From NCBI GenBank assembly GCA_023416275.1, contig JAEZIB010000073.1:1-36336 (forward strand): a DNA stretch of 36,336 nt. Reading direction: 5' to 3'. Source of the DNA: Bacillota bacterium. Its GTDB lineage: Bacteria; Bacillota; Clostridia; Acetivibrionales; DSM-1351. The notes beneath the pieces are model-generated. The model worked only from the letters and a program-made list of their open reading frames with translations. It made no database searches and was not told where the DNA came from. The translations under genes and the position numbers were made by a program. Of the stretch, positions 25,086 through 33,188 are shown in pieces. Within the stretch, counting starts at the first letter, position 1. Each line of letters starts with the position of its first letter.

Positions 25086-25643
25086 ATGGACAAGGAACTT
25101 TTCAAACCCATCGAAGAGAAAATGATTAAAACTATAAATGTATTAAAAGATAATTTAGCTGGTATTAGAGCAGGAAGAGCTAATCCAGCAATATTAGACA
25201 AAATCACAATTGATTATTACGGCACTCCCACTCCAATTAATCAAGTCGCATCTGTATCTGTACCAGAGGCTAGAGTTATTTTGATACAACCTTGGGAGTC
25301 AAAGCTACTTAAGGACATTGAAAAGGAGATACAGAAATCAGACATTGGTATTAATCCAAATAATGATGGTAAAACAATCAGACTTGTTTTTCCAGCCCTT
25401 ACAGAAGAGCGACGTAAAGAATTAACTAAGTCAGTAAAAAAAGAAGGCGAAGATTCAAAGGTTGCTGTTAGATCAATTAGAAGAGACTCTATTGAAGCTA
25501 TGAAAACAAAGAAAAAGAATAGTGAGATTACCGAAGATGATCTAAAGGATGCAGAAAAGGATATTCAAACATTAACTGATAAATATATTGCAGATATAGA
25601 TCGTATAGTTGCAATTAAAGAAAAGGAAATTATGGAGGTATAA
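25086..25643 (+). CDS. frr: Ribosome recycling factor
   Basis: Splits post-termination ribosomes together with EF-G. I choose the ATG at 25086, nine bases after AGGAGG, giving 185 residues, the standard length. Conserved elements are L-A-G-I-R-A-G-R-A-N-P, Y-Y-G-T-P-T-P-I-N-Q and the E-E-R-R-K-E-L-x-K block of the hinge and three-helix bundle. Confidence 0.98.
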   Translation: MDKELFKPIEEKMIKTINVLKDNLAGIRAGRANPAILDKITIDYYGTPTPINQVASVSVPEARVILIQPWESKLLKDIEKEIQKSDIGINPNNDGKTIRLVFPALTEERRKELTKSVKKEGEDSKVAVRSIRRDSIEAMKTKKKNSEITEDDLKDAEKDIQTLTDKYIADIDRIVAIKEKEIMEV

Positions 25644-25647
25644 CTGT

Positions 25648-25911
25648 TTGAGCTGTTCTAGAGCTGATGGATATATAGAAGAGAGCATAAGTTGTGAGGT
25701 TGACTTACCAGTTGATATTACTGAACTTGTAGGTTTTACCCTTGGAGATGTTCTAAAGGTAGTACAGGAAAAAGGTTATACAGTTGGTAATATTTCAATT
25801 ACATCACCACCTAGACTAGAAATATCTGAGTATGACCAATCATTTAGAGTGCTAAGAATTCAGCCATTAGAAGGAAATAGCTTAACTATACTTGTATGTA
25901 AACCCCTCTAA
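25648..25911 (+). CDS. Small conserved-looking protein of unknown function
   Basis: A TTG start at 25648, eight bases after GGAGGT (25634-25639), gives 87 residues. The gene begins five bases after the frr stop and ends inside its own terminator, which supports a real gene. The protein starts M-S-C-S-R-A-D-G-Y, then has a D-L-P-V-D-I-T-E-L-V-G segment, a V-L-K-V-V-Q-E-K-G-Y-T helix, and an R-V-L-R-I-Q-P-L-E-G strand ending in L-V-C-K-P-L. No transmembrane segment or known motif is visible. I do not recognise the family. Confidence 0.75.
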   Translation: MSCSRADGYIEESISCEVDLPVDITELVGFTLGDVLKVVQEKGYTVGNISITSPPRLEISEYDQSFRVLRIQPLEGNSLTILVCKPL

Positions 25912-25925
25912 ACGAGGGGTTGTTT
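25901..25925 (+). terminator. Terminator overlapping the stop of the small gene
   Basis: aacccctc (25901-25908) pairs with gaggggtt (25914-25921), then gtttt. The stop codon TAA (25909-25911) lies in the loop. Confidence 0.75.
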
Positions 25926-25930
25926 TAAAT

Positions 25931-26000
25931 ATATAACTTAACTTTTCCACATAAAAAGTCTATCTGTGTTTAAACCTATCAGTGGTTTATTTTCAAAATA
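25931..26000 (-). repeat. Dispersed repeat copy, reverse orientation
   Basis: atataacttaacttttcc ... aaaaagtctatctgtg ... cctatcagtggtttatttt is the reverse of the copy at 3086-3152. No partner end is seen within the next few hundred bases, so it looks like a solo end. Confidence 0.55.
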
Positions 26001-26140
26001 ATTGTTTGGAATATATAAATTTATATGTTTAAGAGTGTTGCAAACATTTTTTGCAATTCTGAGTTTGATGGATACTAGAAATTTTAAGATAAAAATTTCC
26101 ATATTTGGGATTGAAAAAGAAGTTCTCTCCAATTTAAATA

Positions 26141-26406
26141 GGGTGCGGAGAAAGTACAAAGTGTTTCGTCAAAAGCTAGGTGGTTACCCTAGAGGTGTCT
26201 GTTGAGATACCTTGTGTACTAGGAAAAACCAGATTGAACTAAAGAACTGAGCGAAGCAGATTTTCTTGGATTAAAGGTATTTGGATTCATATGTAAACTA
26301 GGCGTGGAGGTTAGCGAGAAAGAATGTGTGTGCAGGCTATAATCAACTGCGTACCGCCACGAGTGCTTAACCAATTATGTGTAATAAACTAGGCGTGGAG
26401 GTTATA
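26141..26406 (+). promoter_or_regulatory. Structured leader of uppS with duplicated ribosome-binding-site block
   Basis: A three-way junction can form at 26153-26220: outer stem agtacaaa (26153-26160) with ttgtgtact (26212-26220, one bulge), and hairpins ctagg/cctag (26176-26192) and ggtgtct/agatacc (26194-26211). Further on, aaactaggcgtggaggtta occurs perfectly twice, at 26295-26313 and 26386-26404. The second copy is the uppS ribosome binding site. Between them, taccgccacg (26352-26361) can pair with either copy. This could switch initiation on and off. No known riboswitch class is recognised. The part 26001-26140 shows no gene. Confidence 0.45.
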
Positions 26407-27162
26407 ATGGGTTTTTTTGATAGATTATTTACTAAAAAAAATAAAGTAATTAAAGAATTCAAGGTGGTTCCAAATCATATAGCAATAATCCCTGATGGAA
26501 ATGGTCGTTGGGCAAAAAAACGAGGTCTGCCTAGGAATATGGGTCATAGAGAAGGTTCTATGAATATAAAAAAGATAGTCATTTACTGTTCAAAAATTAA
26601 AGTTAAATATTTGACTTTTTACGCCTTCTCAACTGAAAATTGGAGAAGACCTCAAGGTGAAGTTGATGCTTTAATGAAACTGTTAATGGAATTTTTGCGT
26701 AAAGCAGAAAAAGAACTTGATGGCAGCAATGTAAAAATCAGGGTTATTGGTGATGTAGCCGGTTTACCTGAAGAACTTCAAAAGGAGATTGTCAGAGTTG
26801 AAAAGTTTACAAGCAGCAATGATGGTTTAAACTTGAATATAGCGCTTAATTATGGCTCTAGACTGGAGATGTTACATGCTGTTAAAGAAATTTCTAAGAA
26901 AGTTAAAGAAAATAAGCTATCAATTAATGATATAGATGAAAGTCAATTTGAAAGCTGCCTATATACTGCTGGTATTCCTGACCCTGATTTGCTTATCAGA
27001 ACAAGCGGAGAGCAGAGAATTAGTAACTATCTATTATGGCAATGCGCATATTCAGAATTATGGTTTACTGATGCTCTATGGCCAGATGTGAATGAGAGCC
27101 ACATTGCTGAGGCAATTCGGGACTATGAAAAAAGAAATAGGAGATATGGTGGTCTAGGATAG
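26407..27162 (+). CDS. uppS: Undecaprenyl diphosphate synthase (cis-prenyltransferase)
   Basis: Makes C55 lipid carrier for peptidoglycan from FPP and IPP. The ATG at 26407, five bases after GGAGG, gives 251 residues. Motifs: catalytic I-P-D-G-N-G-R-W-A with G-H-R-E-G, F-S-T-E-N-W-R-R-P, and the C-terminal I-R-T-S-G-E-Q-R-I-S-N-Y-L-L-W-Q with E-L-W-F-T-D. It is followed by cdsA after a 42-bp gap made of the shared leader repeat. Confidence 0.97.
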   Translation: MGFFDRLFTKKNKVIKEFKVVPNHIAIIPDGNGRWAKKRGLPRNMGHREGSMNIKKIVIYCSKIKVKYLTFYAFSTENWRRPQGEVDALMKLLMEFLRKAEKELDGSNVKIRVIGDVAGLPEELQKEIVRVEKFTSSNDGLNLNIALNYGSRLEMLHAVKEISKKVKENKLSINDIDESQFESCLYTAGIPDPDLLIRTSGEQRISNYLLWQCAYSELWFTDALWPDVNESHIAEAIRDYEKRNRRYGGLG

Positions 27163-27207
27163 AAACACTATAATTTACGCCATAAGTTGGCGTGGGAGGT
27201 TAGTATG
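27163..27207 (+). repeat. 45-bp repeated leader carrying the cdsA start
   Basis: 40 of 45 positions match 29733-29777, the leader of rseP. It starts directly after the uppS stop, contains cactataattt, a cgcc/ggcg hairpin (27178-27192), then tgggaggtta and the ATG of cdsA. Its hairpin lies just before the ribosome binding site. Confidence 0.8.
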
Positions 27208-28035
27208 CTTAAAACTAGAGTAATAAGTGCGGTAGTGGGTCTTGTTTTACTTATTGCCGTTTTGTACTTGGGTTCAATACCATTTGGAATAGCTGTGAGT
27301 TTAATAGCTGCTATTGGACTTTATGAATTCTATAATTCTGTCTCAAATTTAAAAAATATTAATCCAATTAAAATAGTGGGTTATTTATCTGTTATACCAC
27401 TATTGATTTTGGGTATTAAAGATACAGGATGGCTAAAAGTTGATATCGCAACATTAACAGGGATTTCAGCAATAATAGTAATATTTTTGAGTATGGCATT
27501 TATTGTTTTCAAAAATAAGAGTTATAATATTATAGATGTTTGTATAACAGCTTTTGGAATAGCTTATGTTCCTTTTCTATTAAGTTTTGTTATTTTAATC
27601 AGAAACATGGAAGATGGGTATTGCTTAATATGGCTGATATTTATCGGTGCATGGGGTACTGATACTATGGCATATACTTTTGGACGTCTATTTGGAAAGA
27701 GAAAGATTATTCCTGAGATAAGTCCAAAGAAGACTCTGGCAGGTGCAATTGGCGGAATATTTGGCTGTATGGCGTTGATGTTGGTGTTTGGAGTTGTTTT
27801 AAAAAGCTATTGTAATTTAGAAATATCATATATTGTTTTGGCAATTTTAGGGCTGTGTTGTGGAATGATTTCGCAAATTGGTGATTGGTCGGCATCAGCA
27901 ATAAAAAGATATGTCGATATTAAAGATTTTGGAAACCTTATGCCTGGACACGGTGGTGTATTGGATAGATTTGACAGTATTTTATTTGTAGCTCCTGTGG
28001 TATATTATGCCTTGCAGCTAAGCTTTTTAATATAG
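27205..28035 (+). CDS. cdsA: Phosphatidate cytidylyltransferase (CDP-DAG synthase)
   Basis: Makes CDP-diacylglycerol from phosphatidate and CTP. The ATG at 27205 behind GGGAGG gives 276 residues with about eight transmembrane helices. The signature S-A-I-K-R-Y-V-D-I-K-D-F-G ... P-G-H-G-G-V-L-D-R-F-D-S is complete, and S-P-K-K-T-L-A-G precedes it. It is in the usual place between uppS and dxr. Confidence 0.97.
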   Translation: MLKTRVISAVVGLVLLIAVLYLGSIPFGIAVSLIAAIGLYEFYNSVSNLKNINPIKIVGYLSVIPLLILGIKDTGWLKVDIATLTGISAIIVIFLSMAFIVFKNKSYNIIDVCITAFGIAYVPFLLSFVILIRNMEDGYCLIWLIFIGAWGTDTMAYTFGRLFGKRKIIPEISPKKTLAGAIGGIFGCMALMLVFGVVLKSYCNLEISYIVLAILGLCCGMISQIGDWSASAIKRYVDIKDFGNLMPGHGGVLDRFDSILFVAPVVYYALQLSFLI

Positions 28036-28291
28036 AAAAGTTGTTTTTAATTGATTGAAAAATAAGATAATTCAAACAGTTAAAAGCGCTCCTGTGTTTT
28101 ATCCATAGTAAAATTCATGTATTTGCACAAAGTTACATTTGGAGTTTAGGGTAATAGAGCTTAAATAGAATTTTTATGTGGGTAATTCGAGCGGTAAAGG
28201 CGAACATAGAAAGTCGAAGTTGTAATTCTAATAACGGGAATTTATGTAAATTTAAATAAAAAATACTCAGATAAAAGTAATGGCTTAAAAT

Positions 28292-28324
28292 GTTAATATA
28301 TAGTTAATATTTAGGTAATATTTT
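28292..28324 (+). promoter_or_regulatory. Three tandem 11-bp repeats upstream of dxr
   Basis: gttaatatata, gttaatattta and ggtaatatttt follow each other without gaps. Helically phased 11-bp direct repeats are typical of OmpR/PhoP-family sites. No clear -10/-35 pair is visible between here and dxr. The rest of 28036-28410 is AT-rich with nothing recognised. Confidence 0.35.
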
Positions 28325-28410
28325 TTTGTTAAAGTAAAGATAATTAGAATACTTGCATTATTGTTTGTTGTGATAATTTATGAAGCATTCATGTGTAAAT
28401 TGGAGGATAA

Positions 28411-29556
28411 ATGGAAAAGGTGATTTCAATAATAGGGTCTACTGGTTCTATTGGTGTTCAGACCCTGGATGTGGCAAGAAACTTGGGATTAAAAGTTGCT
28501 GCTATTTCAGCTAATTCCAATATAGACCTTCTGGAAAAACAGGTTCATGAGTTTTTGCCAGCAGTTGTATCTGTTGGGAATGAAAAATTAGCTAAAGAGC
28601 TTGAGTATAGACTTCAGGGTATGAACATTGAAGTTTTATATGGAATTGAGGGAATGAAACGTGTTGTTGAGATAGAGGACGTTGACACTGTTGTAACATC
28701 TGTAGTGGGAACTGTTGGGCTTATTCCGACAATGCATGCAATTAGAAAAAAAAAGAACATTGCACTTGCCAACAAGGAAACTCTTGTTACAGCAGGCAAG
28801 CTAGTAATAGAAGAATCAAAAAAGTATAATATTAATATATTTCCTGTTGACAGTGAACATTCTGCTATTTATCAGTGTTTGATGGGCAGTGATGAAAAGC
28901 AGGTGGAGAAAATAATAATTACTGCATCAGGAGGTCCATTTAGAGGAAAGAGATTAAGTGAATTAGAAGGGATTAAGCCAGCTCAGGCATTAAAACATCC
29001 TAATTGGAGTATGGGAAGTAAAATTACTATTGATTCAGCAACACTAATGAATAAGGGGCTTGAAGTAATTGAGGCAAAATGGCTGTTTGATATGGAACTT
29101 GACAAAATTCAAGTTTTAGTACATCCTCAGAGTATTATTCATTCCATGGTTGAATACGTTGATGGGTCAATAATTGCTCAATTGGGTTCACCAGACATGA
29201 GAACTCCAATACAGTTAGCATTGACTTACCCCAAGAGGTTCAGCAATAATTTTTCAAAGCTGGATTTCTTAAAATGCTCTCAGCTCACATTTGAAGAACC
29301 AGACACAAAAACCTTCAGGTGCTTGCAGTTAGCCTACGATGCTATATTATCAGGTGGTACAATGGCTGCGGCAATGAATGCTGCAAATGAGATAGCTGTG
29401 GCAGCTTTTTTAAATGACCAGATATCGTTTGTTGCTATACCAAATATTATTGAGAAAGTAATGCAGCAGCATAGTGTGAATATATATCCAAGCTTAGAGG
29501 ATATAATAGAAGTAGATAGATGGGCAAGAGAGGCAGCAAAGAAGTTGATAAATTAG
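28411..29556 (+). CDS. dxr: 1-deoxy-D-xylulose 5-phosphate reductoisomerase
   Basis: Second step of the MEP isoprenoid pathway (DXP to MEP, NADPH). The 381-residue product has the NADPH loop G-S-T-G-S-I-G, the metal/substrate block V-D-S-E-H-S-A-I-Y-Q, and S-A-T-L-M-N-K-G-L-E-V-I-E-A. GGAGG is seven bases before the ATG. It supplies precursors for UppS, encoded two genes upstream, together with ispG downstream. Confidence 0.98.
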   Translation: MEKVISIIGSTGSIGVQTLDVARNLGLKVAAISANSNIDLLEKQVHEFLPAVVSVGNEKLAKELEYRLQGMNIEVLYGIEGMKRVVEIEDVDTVVTSVVGTVGLIPTMHAIRKKKNIALANKETLVTAGKLVIEESKKYNINIFPVDSEHSAIYQCLMGSDEKQVEKIIITASGGPFRGKRLSELEGIKPAQALKHPNWSMGSKITIDSATLMNKGLEVIEAKWLFDMELDKIQVLVHPQSIIHSMVEYVDGSIIAQLGSPDMRTPIQLALTYPKRFSNNFSKLDFLKCSQLTFEEPDTKTFRCLQLAYDAILSGGTMAAAMNAANEIAVAAFLNDQISFVAIPNIIEKVMQQHSVNIYPSLEDIIEVDRWAREAAKKLIN

Positions 29557-29662
29557 GTCTCAAATACTAGATGTTTTTGTAGTTTAGTTGATTTTCTAAT
29601 AAAAAATATGCACCATAGGTTTAGGTTTTCTGTAAAACTTTCACTAAAATTTATGCCTAAAT

Positions 29663-29777
29663 TGTGCTTGGGAGGTTAGCATGATAAGAAGTATGTGCAA
29701 TATAATATACTTTGTGCGTACCTCCACGATAGTAACACTATAATTTTCGCCTAAAGTTGGCGTGGGAGGTTAATATG
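29663..29777 (+). promoter_or_regulatory. Leader of rseP with ribosome-binding-site duplication and complementary segment
   Basis: It has the same plan as the uppS leader: a first gggaggttagc block (29670-29680), then gtgcgtacctccacga (29714-29729), which is complementary to it, then the 45-bp tail (29733-29777) with tggcgtgggaggtta and the ATG. The complementary segment could pair with either site. Confidence 0.5.
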
Positions 29778-31067
29778 GGTATTTTACTGGCTATAGTAGT
29801 TTTAAGTTTTTTGATAATAATACATGAACTAGGACATTTCCTTGTAGCTAAAGCTTTTAAGGTAAAAGTAAATGAGTTTTCACTGTTTATGGGTCCGAAG
29901 CTTTTTAGCTTTCAAAAAGGAGAGACAACTTATTCTTTAAGGCTAATACCTTTAGGTGGCTATGTAAAAATGGAGGGTGAGGAAGAGGAGTCTGATGATG
30001 AAAGAGCTTATAACAAAAAGCCAGTAGGCGTCAGGTCAGCAATAATTGCTGCTGGACCTGTTATGAATATACTTATAGCTCTTATCTTTGCATTTATATT
30101 AATGGCACAGTCTGGATATAATACAACACAGGTCAAAGCGGTATTGCCTGGCTCAGTTGCAGAACAGGCAGGTATCAAGGTTGGTGATACTCTTGAAAAA
30201 TATAACGGTAAGGCTGTATTGCTTCCTACTGATTTAGAAATGTTTGCTTATCCTTTAACGAATGAAAGTGTGGATTTACAGTATGAAAGAAATGGTGAAA
30301 CGCAGAATATTACCATAACTCCTAATAGAGAGCAGGACGGCTACATGCTGGGCTTTACTCCTAAAGATAATAAAAGCCTTGATGGAGCTGACTCCAATCT
30401 TGTTGCTCAGGTATCTGATAAATCTCCTGCAGAGGAGGCTGGACTTAAAGAGGGAGATAGAATAATTAAGCTTAACGGTTTGGATATAAATTCAAGGAGG
30501 GACATTTCAAAGCTTGTAGATGAAATGGGAAACAAAGAAATCACAATAACAGTAGATAGAGCAGGAAAAGTTCAGGAACTAAAGCCTATAAAGCCAGTAG
30601 CTAGAAAAACTGCCGAATGGAAGGCAATAGGTCTTGAGTTTGAATATTCAAAGGGTGGCTTTATTAATACAATGAAGGCATCAATAGACTATACTATTTC
30701 AACATCAAGGTCTATATACTATTCAATAGGCTGGCTTATTACAAATACAGTTCCTATCAGTGAATTAAGCGGGCCTGTAGGCATTACCAGTCTTATAAGT
30801 GATGTTGTTCAGTTAAGTCCTTCCTTAAGGGATAAAGTTCTTAGATTGATTTCAATTACTGCCATGATAAGCATTAACTTGGGCTTAGTAAATTTAATAC
30901 CATTCCCAGCATTAGATGGAAGCAAGCTTTTGCTGTTACTAGTAGAAAAAATAAGGAGAAAGCCTTTAAATCCAGAAAAGGAAGCTATGATTACAATGGT
31001 AGGCTTCGTATTGTTAATAGCATTGATGATTTATGTTACATGGAATGACATTCTGAAATTAATTTAA
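29775..31067 (+). CDS. rseP: Site-2 intramembrane zinc protease (RseP/RasP)
   Basis: Cleaves membrane-embedded anti-sigma factors or signal peptides. The ATG at 29775 gives 430 residues. The first helix has the zinc motif H-E-L-G-H; after it come two PDZ-like domains (about 110-190 and 195-270), and a third conserved helix has N-L-I-P-F-P-A-L-D-G. The duplication of the PDZ is a normal variant of the family. It sits between dxr and ispG as in other Clostridia. Confidence 0.96.
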   Translation: MGILLAIVVLSFLIIIHELGHFLVAKAFKVKVNEFSLFMGPKLFSFQKGETTYSLRLIPLGGYVKMEGEEEESDDERAYNKKPVGVRSAIIAAGPVMNILIALIFAFILMAQSGYNTTQVKAVLPGSVAEQAGIKVGDTLEKYNGKAVLLPTDLEMFAYPLTNESVDLQYERNGETQNITITPNREQDGYMLGFTPKDNKSLDGADSNLVAQVSDKSPAEEAGLKEGDRIIKLNGLDINSRRDISKLVDEMGNKEITITVDRAGKVQELKPIKPVARKTAEWKAIGLEFEYSKGGFINTMKASIDYTISTSRSIYYSIGWLITNTVPISELSGPVGITSLISDVVQLSPSLRDKVLRLISITAMISINLGLVNLIPFPALDGSKLLLLLVEKIRRKPLNPEKEAMITMVGFVLLIALMIYVTWNDILKLI

Positions 31068-31241
31068 CACTAGCTTGCTTTACTGATGTTGTACAAATGT
31101 CGCAATATTAGGATTAGAGCTTTGTACATTATGATAATGTCATTGCTATTTAACGAAATAAACTATCCTTAAAGTCAGCTCAAAGCATAATTCTCTTGGG
31201 CTAGATGAAGTTGACTAAAGTCAATAACACGTAAACTGACT

Positions 31242-31270
31242 TTGTAACTGGATTATATGTAAACTAGTAT
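31242..31270 (+). promoter_or_regulatory. Weak candidate promoter of ispG
   Basis: TTGTAA (31242-31247), 17 bases, TAGTAT (31265-31270). The preceding gap also has an 8-bp inverted pair aaagtcag / ctgacttt (near 31175 and 31235) with an inner ttgact/agtcaa hairpin, and tgtacaaa / tttgtaca (near 31092 and 31122). Confidence 0.3.
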
Positions 31271-31304
31271 AAGAAGTATCTATAGGAAGAAGGTAGAATT
31301 ACCT

Positions 31305-32366
31305 GTGGAACAGTATATTAAAAGGAAGCATACAAAAAAAATAAGAATAGGAAGCATCTTTGTTGGCGGAGATGCTCCTATCTCTGTTCAATCTATGACC
31401 AACACAGATACAAGAGATATAAAAGCTACTGTTGAACAGATTCGGAGTTTAGAAGAGGCTGGCTGTGATATTATTCGTGTGGCGATTCCTGATAGCGAGG
31501 CAGCCAGTGCAGTTAAAGAAATAAAGAAAGCAATAAAAATACCACTTGTGGCTGATATACATTTTGACTACAGACTGGCAATAGACTGTATTAAAAATGG
31601 AGTGGATAAAATAAGACTTAATCCGGGAAATATTGGTGGGCAAGATAGGGTCAAAATTGTTGCCGATATGGCAAAAGAGAGGCAGATACCAATAAGAATT
31701 GGAGTTAATTCTGGCTCTATTGAGAAGAGTATTTTAAAAAAATACGGTGGAGTTACACCTGAGGGCATGGTAGAAAGCACATTGGCTCATGCTGAAATGC
31801 TTGAGAATGTCAATTTTGATGATATAATAATTTCAATAAAGGCATCTAGTGTTCCAATGACTATTGCCGCATACAGACTTCTCTCCCAAGAAAGCTCCTA
31901 TCCAATACATATTGGAGTTACTGAGGCTGGAACAATATATAAAGGAACAATTAAGTCATCTGTTGGTATAGGTTGTCTTATTGCTGAGGGAATTGGAGAT
32001 ACGCTTAGAGTGTCATTAACTGGTGATCCGGTAGAAGAGATAAGAGTTGGCAAGCAAATACTGAAATCATTGGGTATAATAACAAGCGGCATAGAAGTAG
32101 TATCCTGCCCTACCTGTGGCAGAACAAGAATTGACTTAATTGGCATTGCGAATATGCTGGAACCTATTTTAGATAAGCTTAACAAAAATATCAAAGTTGC
32201 CATTATGGGATGTGCTGTTAATGGGCCGGGAGAAGCAAGAGATGCTGATATTGGTATAGCGGGTGGTATAAATGAAGCATTATTGTTCAAAAAAGGGGAA
32301 ATAATTAGAAAGATTCCTCAAGAAAATATAGTAGAGGAACTGCTAAAAGAAATTAGTGAGATGTGA
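31305..32366 (+). CDS. ispG: 4-hydroxy-3-methylbut-2-enyl diphosphate synthase (GcpE)
   Basis: Penultimate MEP-pathway enzyme, converting MEcPP to HMBPP with a [4Fe-4S] cluster. The GTG at 31305 gives 353 residues. N-terminal TIM-barrel elements (V-Q-S-M-T-N-T-D-T, V-A-D-I-H-F-D-Y, R-L-N-P-G-N-I-G) are followed by the cluster ligands S-C-P-T-C-G-R and the C in I-M-G-C-A-V-N-G-P-G-E-A. Complete, with no truncation. Confidence 0.98.
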   Translation: MEQYIKRKHTKKIRIGSIFVGGDAPISVQSMTNTDTRDIKATVEQIRSLEEAGCDIIRVAIPDSEAASAVKEIKKAIKIPLVADIHFDYRLAIDCIKNGVDKIRLNPGNIGGQDRVKIVADMAKERQIPIRIGVNSGSIEKSILKKYGGVTPEGMVESTLAHAEMLENVNFDDIIISIKASSVPMTIAAYRLLSQESSYPIHIGVTEAGTIYKGTIKSSVGIGCLIAEGIGDTLRVSLTGDPVEEIRVGKQILKSLGIITSGIEVVSCPTCGRTRIDLIGIANMLEPILDKLNKNIKVAIMGCAVNGPGEARDADIGIAGGINEALLFKKGEIIRKIPQENIVEELLKEISEM

Positions 32367-32455
32367 TAAGAGCAAATTACCGCTCAAGCCTTATAATGAT
32401 AGAATTTAATTTTTCAGAATACTGGAAGTTATTTTATAAAAACCATAATAAATTG

Positions 32456-32484
32456 TTGATAAATTGAAATAATAATGATATAAT
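32456..32484 (+). promoter_or_regulatory. Promoter of the rimP-nusA-infB operon
   Basis: TTGATA (32456-32461), 17 bases, TATAAT (32479-32484). Transcription would start near 32491, about 210 nt before rimP. Confidence 0.75.
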
Positions 32485-32518
32485 ACACAAGGATAGAGGT
32501 TTAATAGACTTTACTGCC

Positions 32519-32545
32519 AAGAGTGGGAAATCCCACTCTTTGTTG
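32519..32545 (+). terminator. Early terminator/attenuator in the rimP leader
   Basis: aagagtggga (32519-32528) pairs perfectly with tcccactctt (32531-32540), followed by a T-rich tail. It lies only about 30 nt after the expected start. A second hairpin, ggcact/agtgcc (32579-32593), followed by a five-T run, lies further on in the same leader. Confidence 0.65.
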
Positions 32546-32701
32546 TTATTTATCCTAAGTAAATGGTTGTTAACTAAGGGCACTCATAGTGCCTAAGTTT
32601 TTGCGTAATAATATTTTGTCAAATTTAATTAATAAGCTATAAGCAATAAATATATGGCTTGAGCAAGACTGAGACTCTAGCTCATGGAGGCAGGAACGAA
32701 T

Positions 32702-33160
32702 ATGAAAATTAATATTCAGCAAGTAATTACGGAGCTTGCGAAACCGATAGTTGAAGACTTAAATTATGAATTAGTTGATGTGGAATTTGTTAAGGAAGGT
32801 GCAAATTGGTATCTGAGAATCTATATTGATAAATCAGGTGGAATTGGTATCGATGATTGCCAGTCTGTTAGTGAAAGAATTAGTGATATTTTAGATGAAA
32901 AGGATCCTATAGAACAGAGCTATTATTTGGAAGTTTCATCACCTGGCTTAGAAAGACCACTAAAAACTGAGAGAGACTTTATAAAGTATAAGGGTGAATT
33001 AGTTGAAATAAAAGTTTTTCAGCCTATAGATGGTAAAAAAATATTTGAAGGTGAGTTAGTTGGATTGATAGACGGTAATATTGTAATAAATCAAGATGGA
33101 AAAACACTTGAGTTTGAAAAAAACAAGGTTGCCATAGTAAAAAGGGCTGTTAAATTTTAA
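32702..33160 (+). CDS. rimP: Ribosome maturation factor RimP
   Basis: 30S assembly factor. I choose the ATG at 32702, as the ATG at 32684 overlaps the GGAGG at 32686-32690; 152 residues. Characteristic are the V-D-V-E-F-V-K-E segment, L-R-I-Y-I-D-K-S-G-G-I-G-I-D-D-C, and Y-Y-L-E-V-S-S-P-G-L-E-R-P-L. It is the first gene of the nusA-infB operon, as in most bacteria. Confidence 0.97.
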   Translation: MKINIQQVITELAKPIVEDLNYELVDVEFVKEGANWYLRIYIDKSGGIGIDDCQSVSERISDILDEKDPIEQSYYLEVSSPGLERPLKTERDFIKYKGELVEIKVFQPIDGKKIFEGELVGLIDGNIVINQDGKTLEFEKNKVAIVKRAVKF

Positions 33161-33188
33161 TAATTGATTCTTATTGGAGGTTAGCAAA

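Noticed and set aside
26176..26192. T-box-like ggtggttacc block in the uppS leader
   Set aside because: The T-box core is one base different and the expected specifier stem and antiterminator context are missing; uppS is also not a usual T-box target.
26002..26205. 67-codon frame in the gap before uppS
   Set aside because: It overlaps the predicted leader structure, lacks a ribosome binding site and has no recognisable features.
26141..26406. Group II intron remnant, suggested by gtgcg sequences
   Set aside because: No domain V-like hairpin and no reverse-transcriptase frame; the length is far too short.
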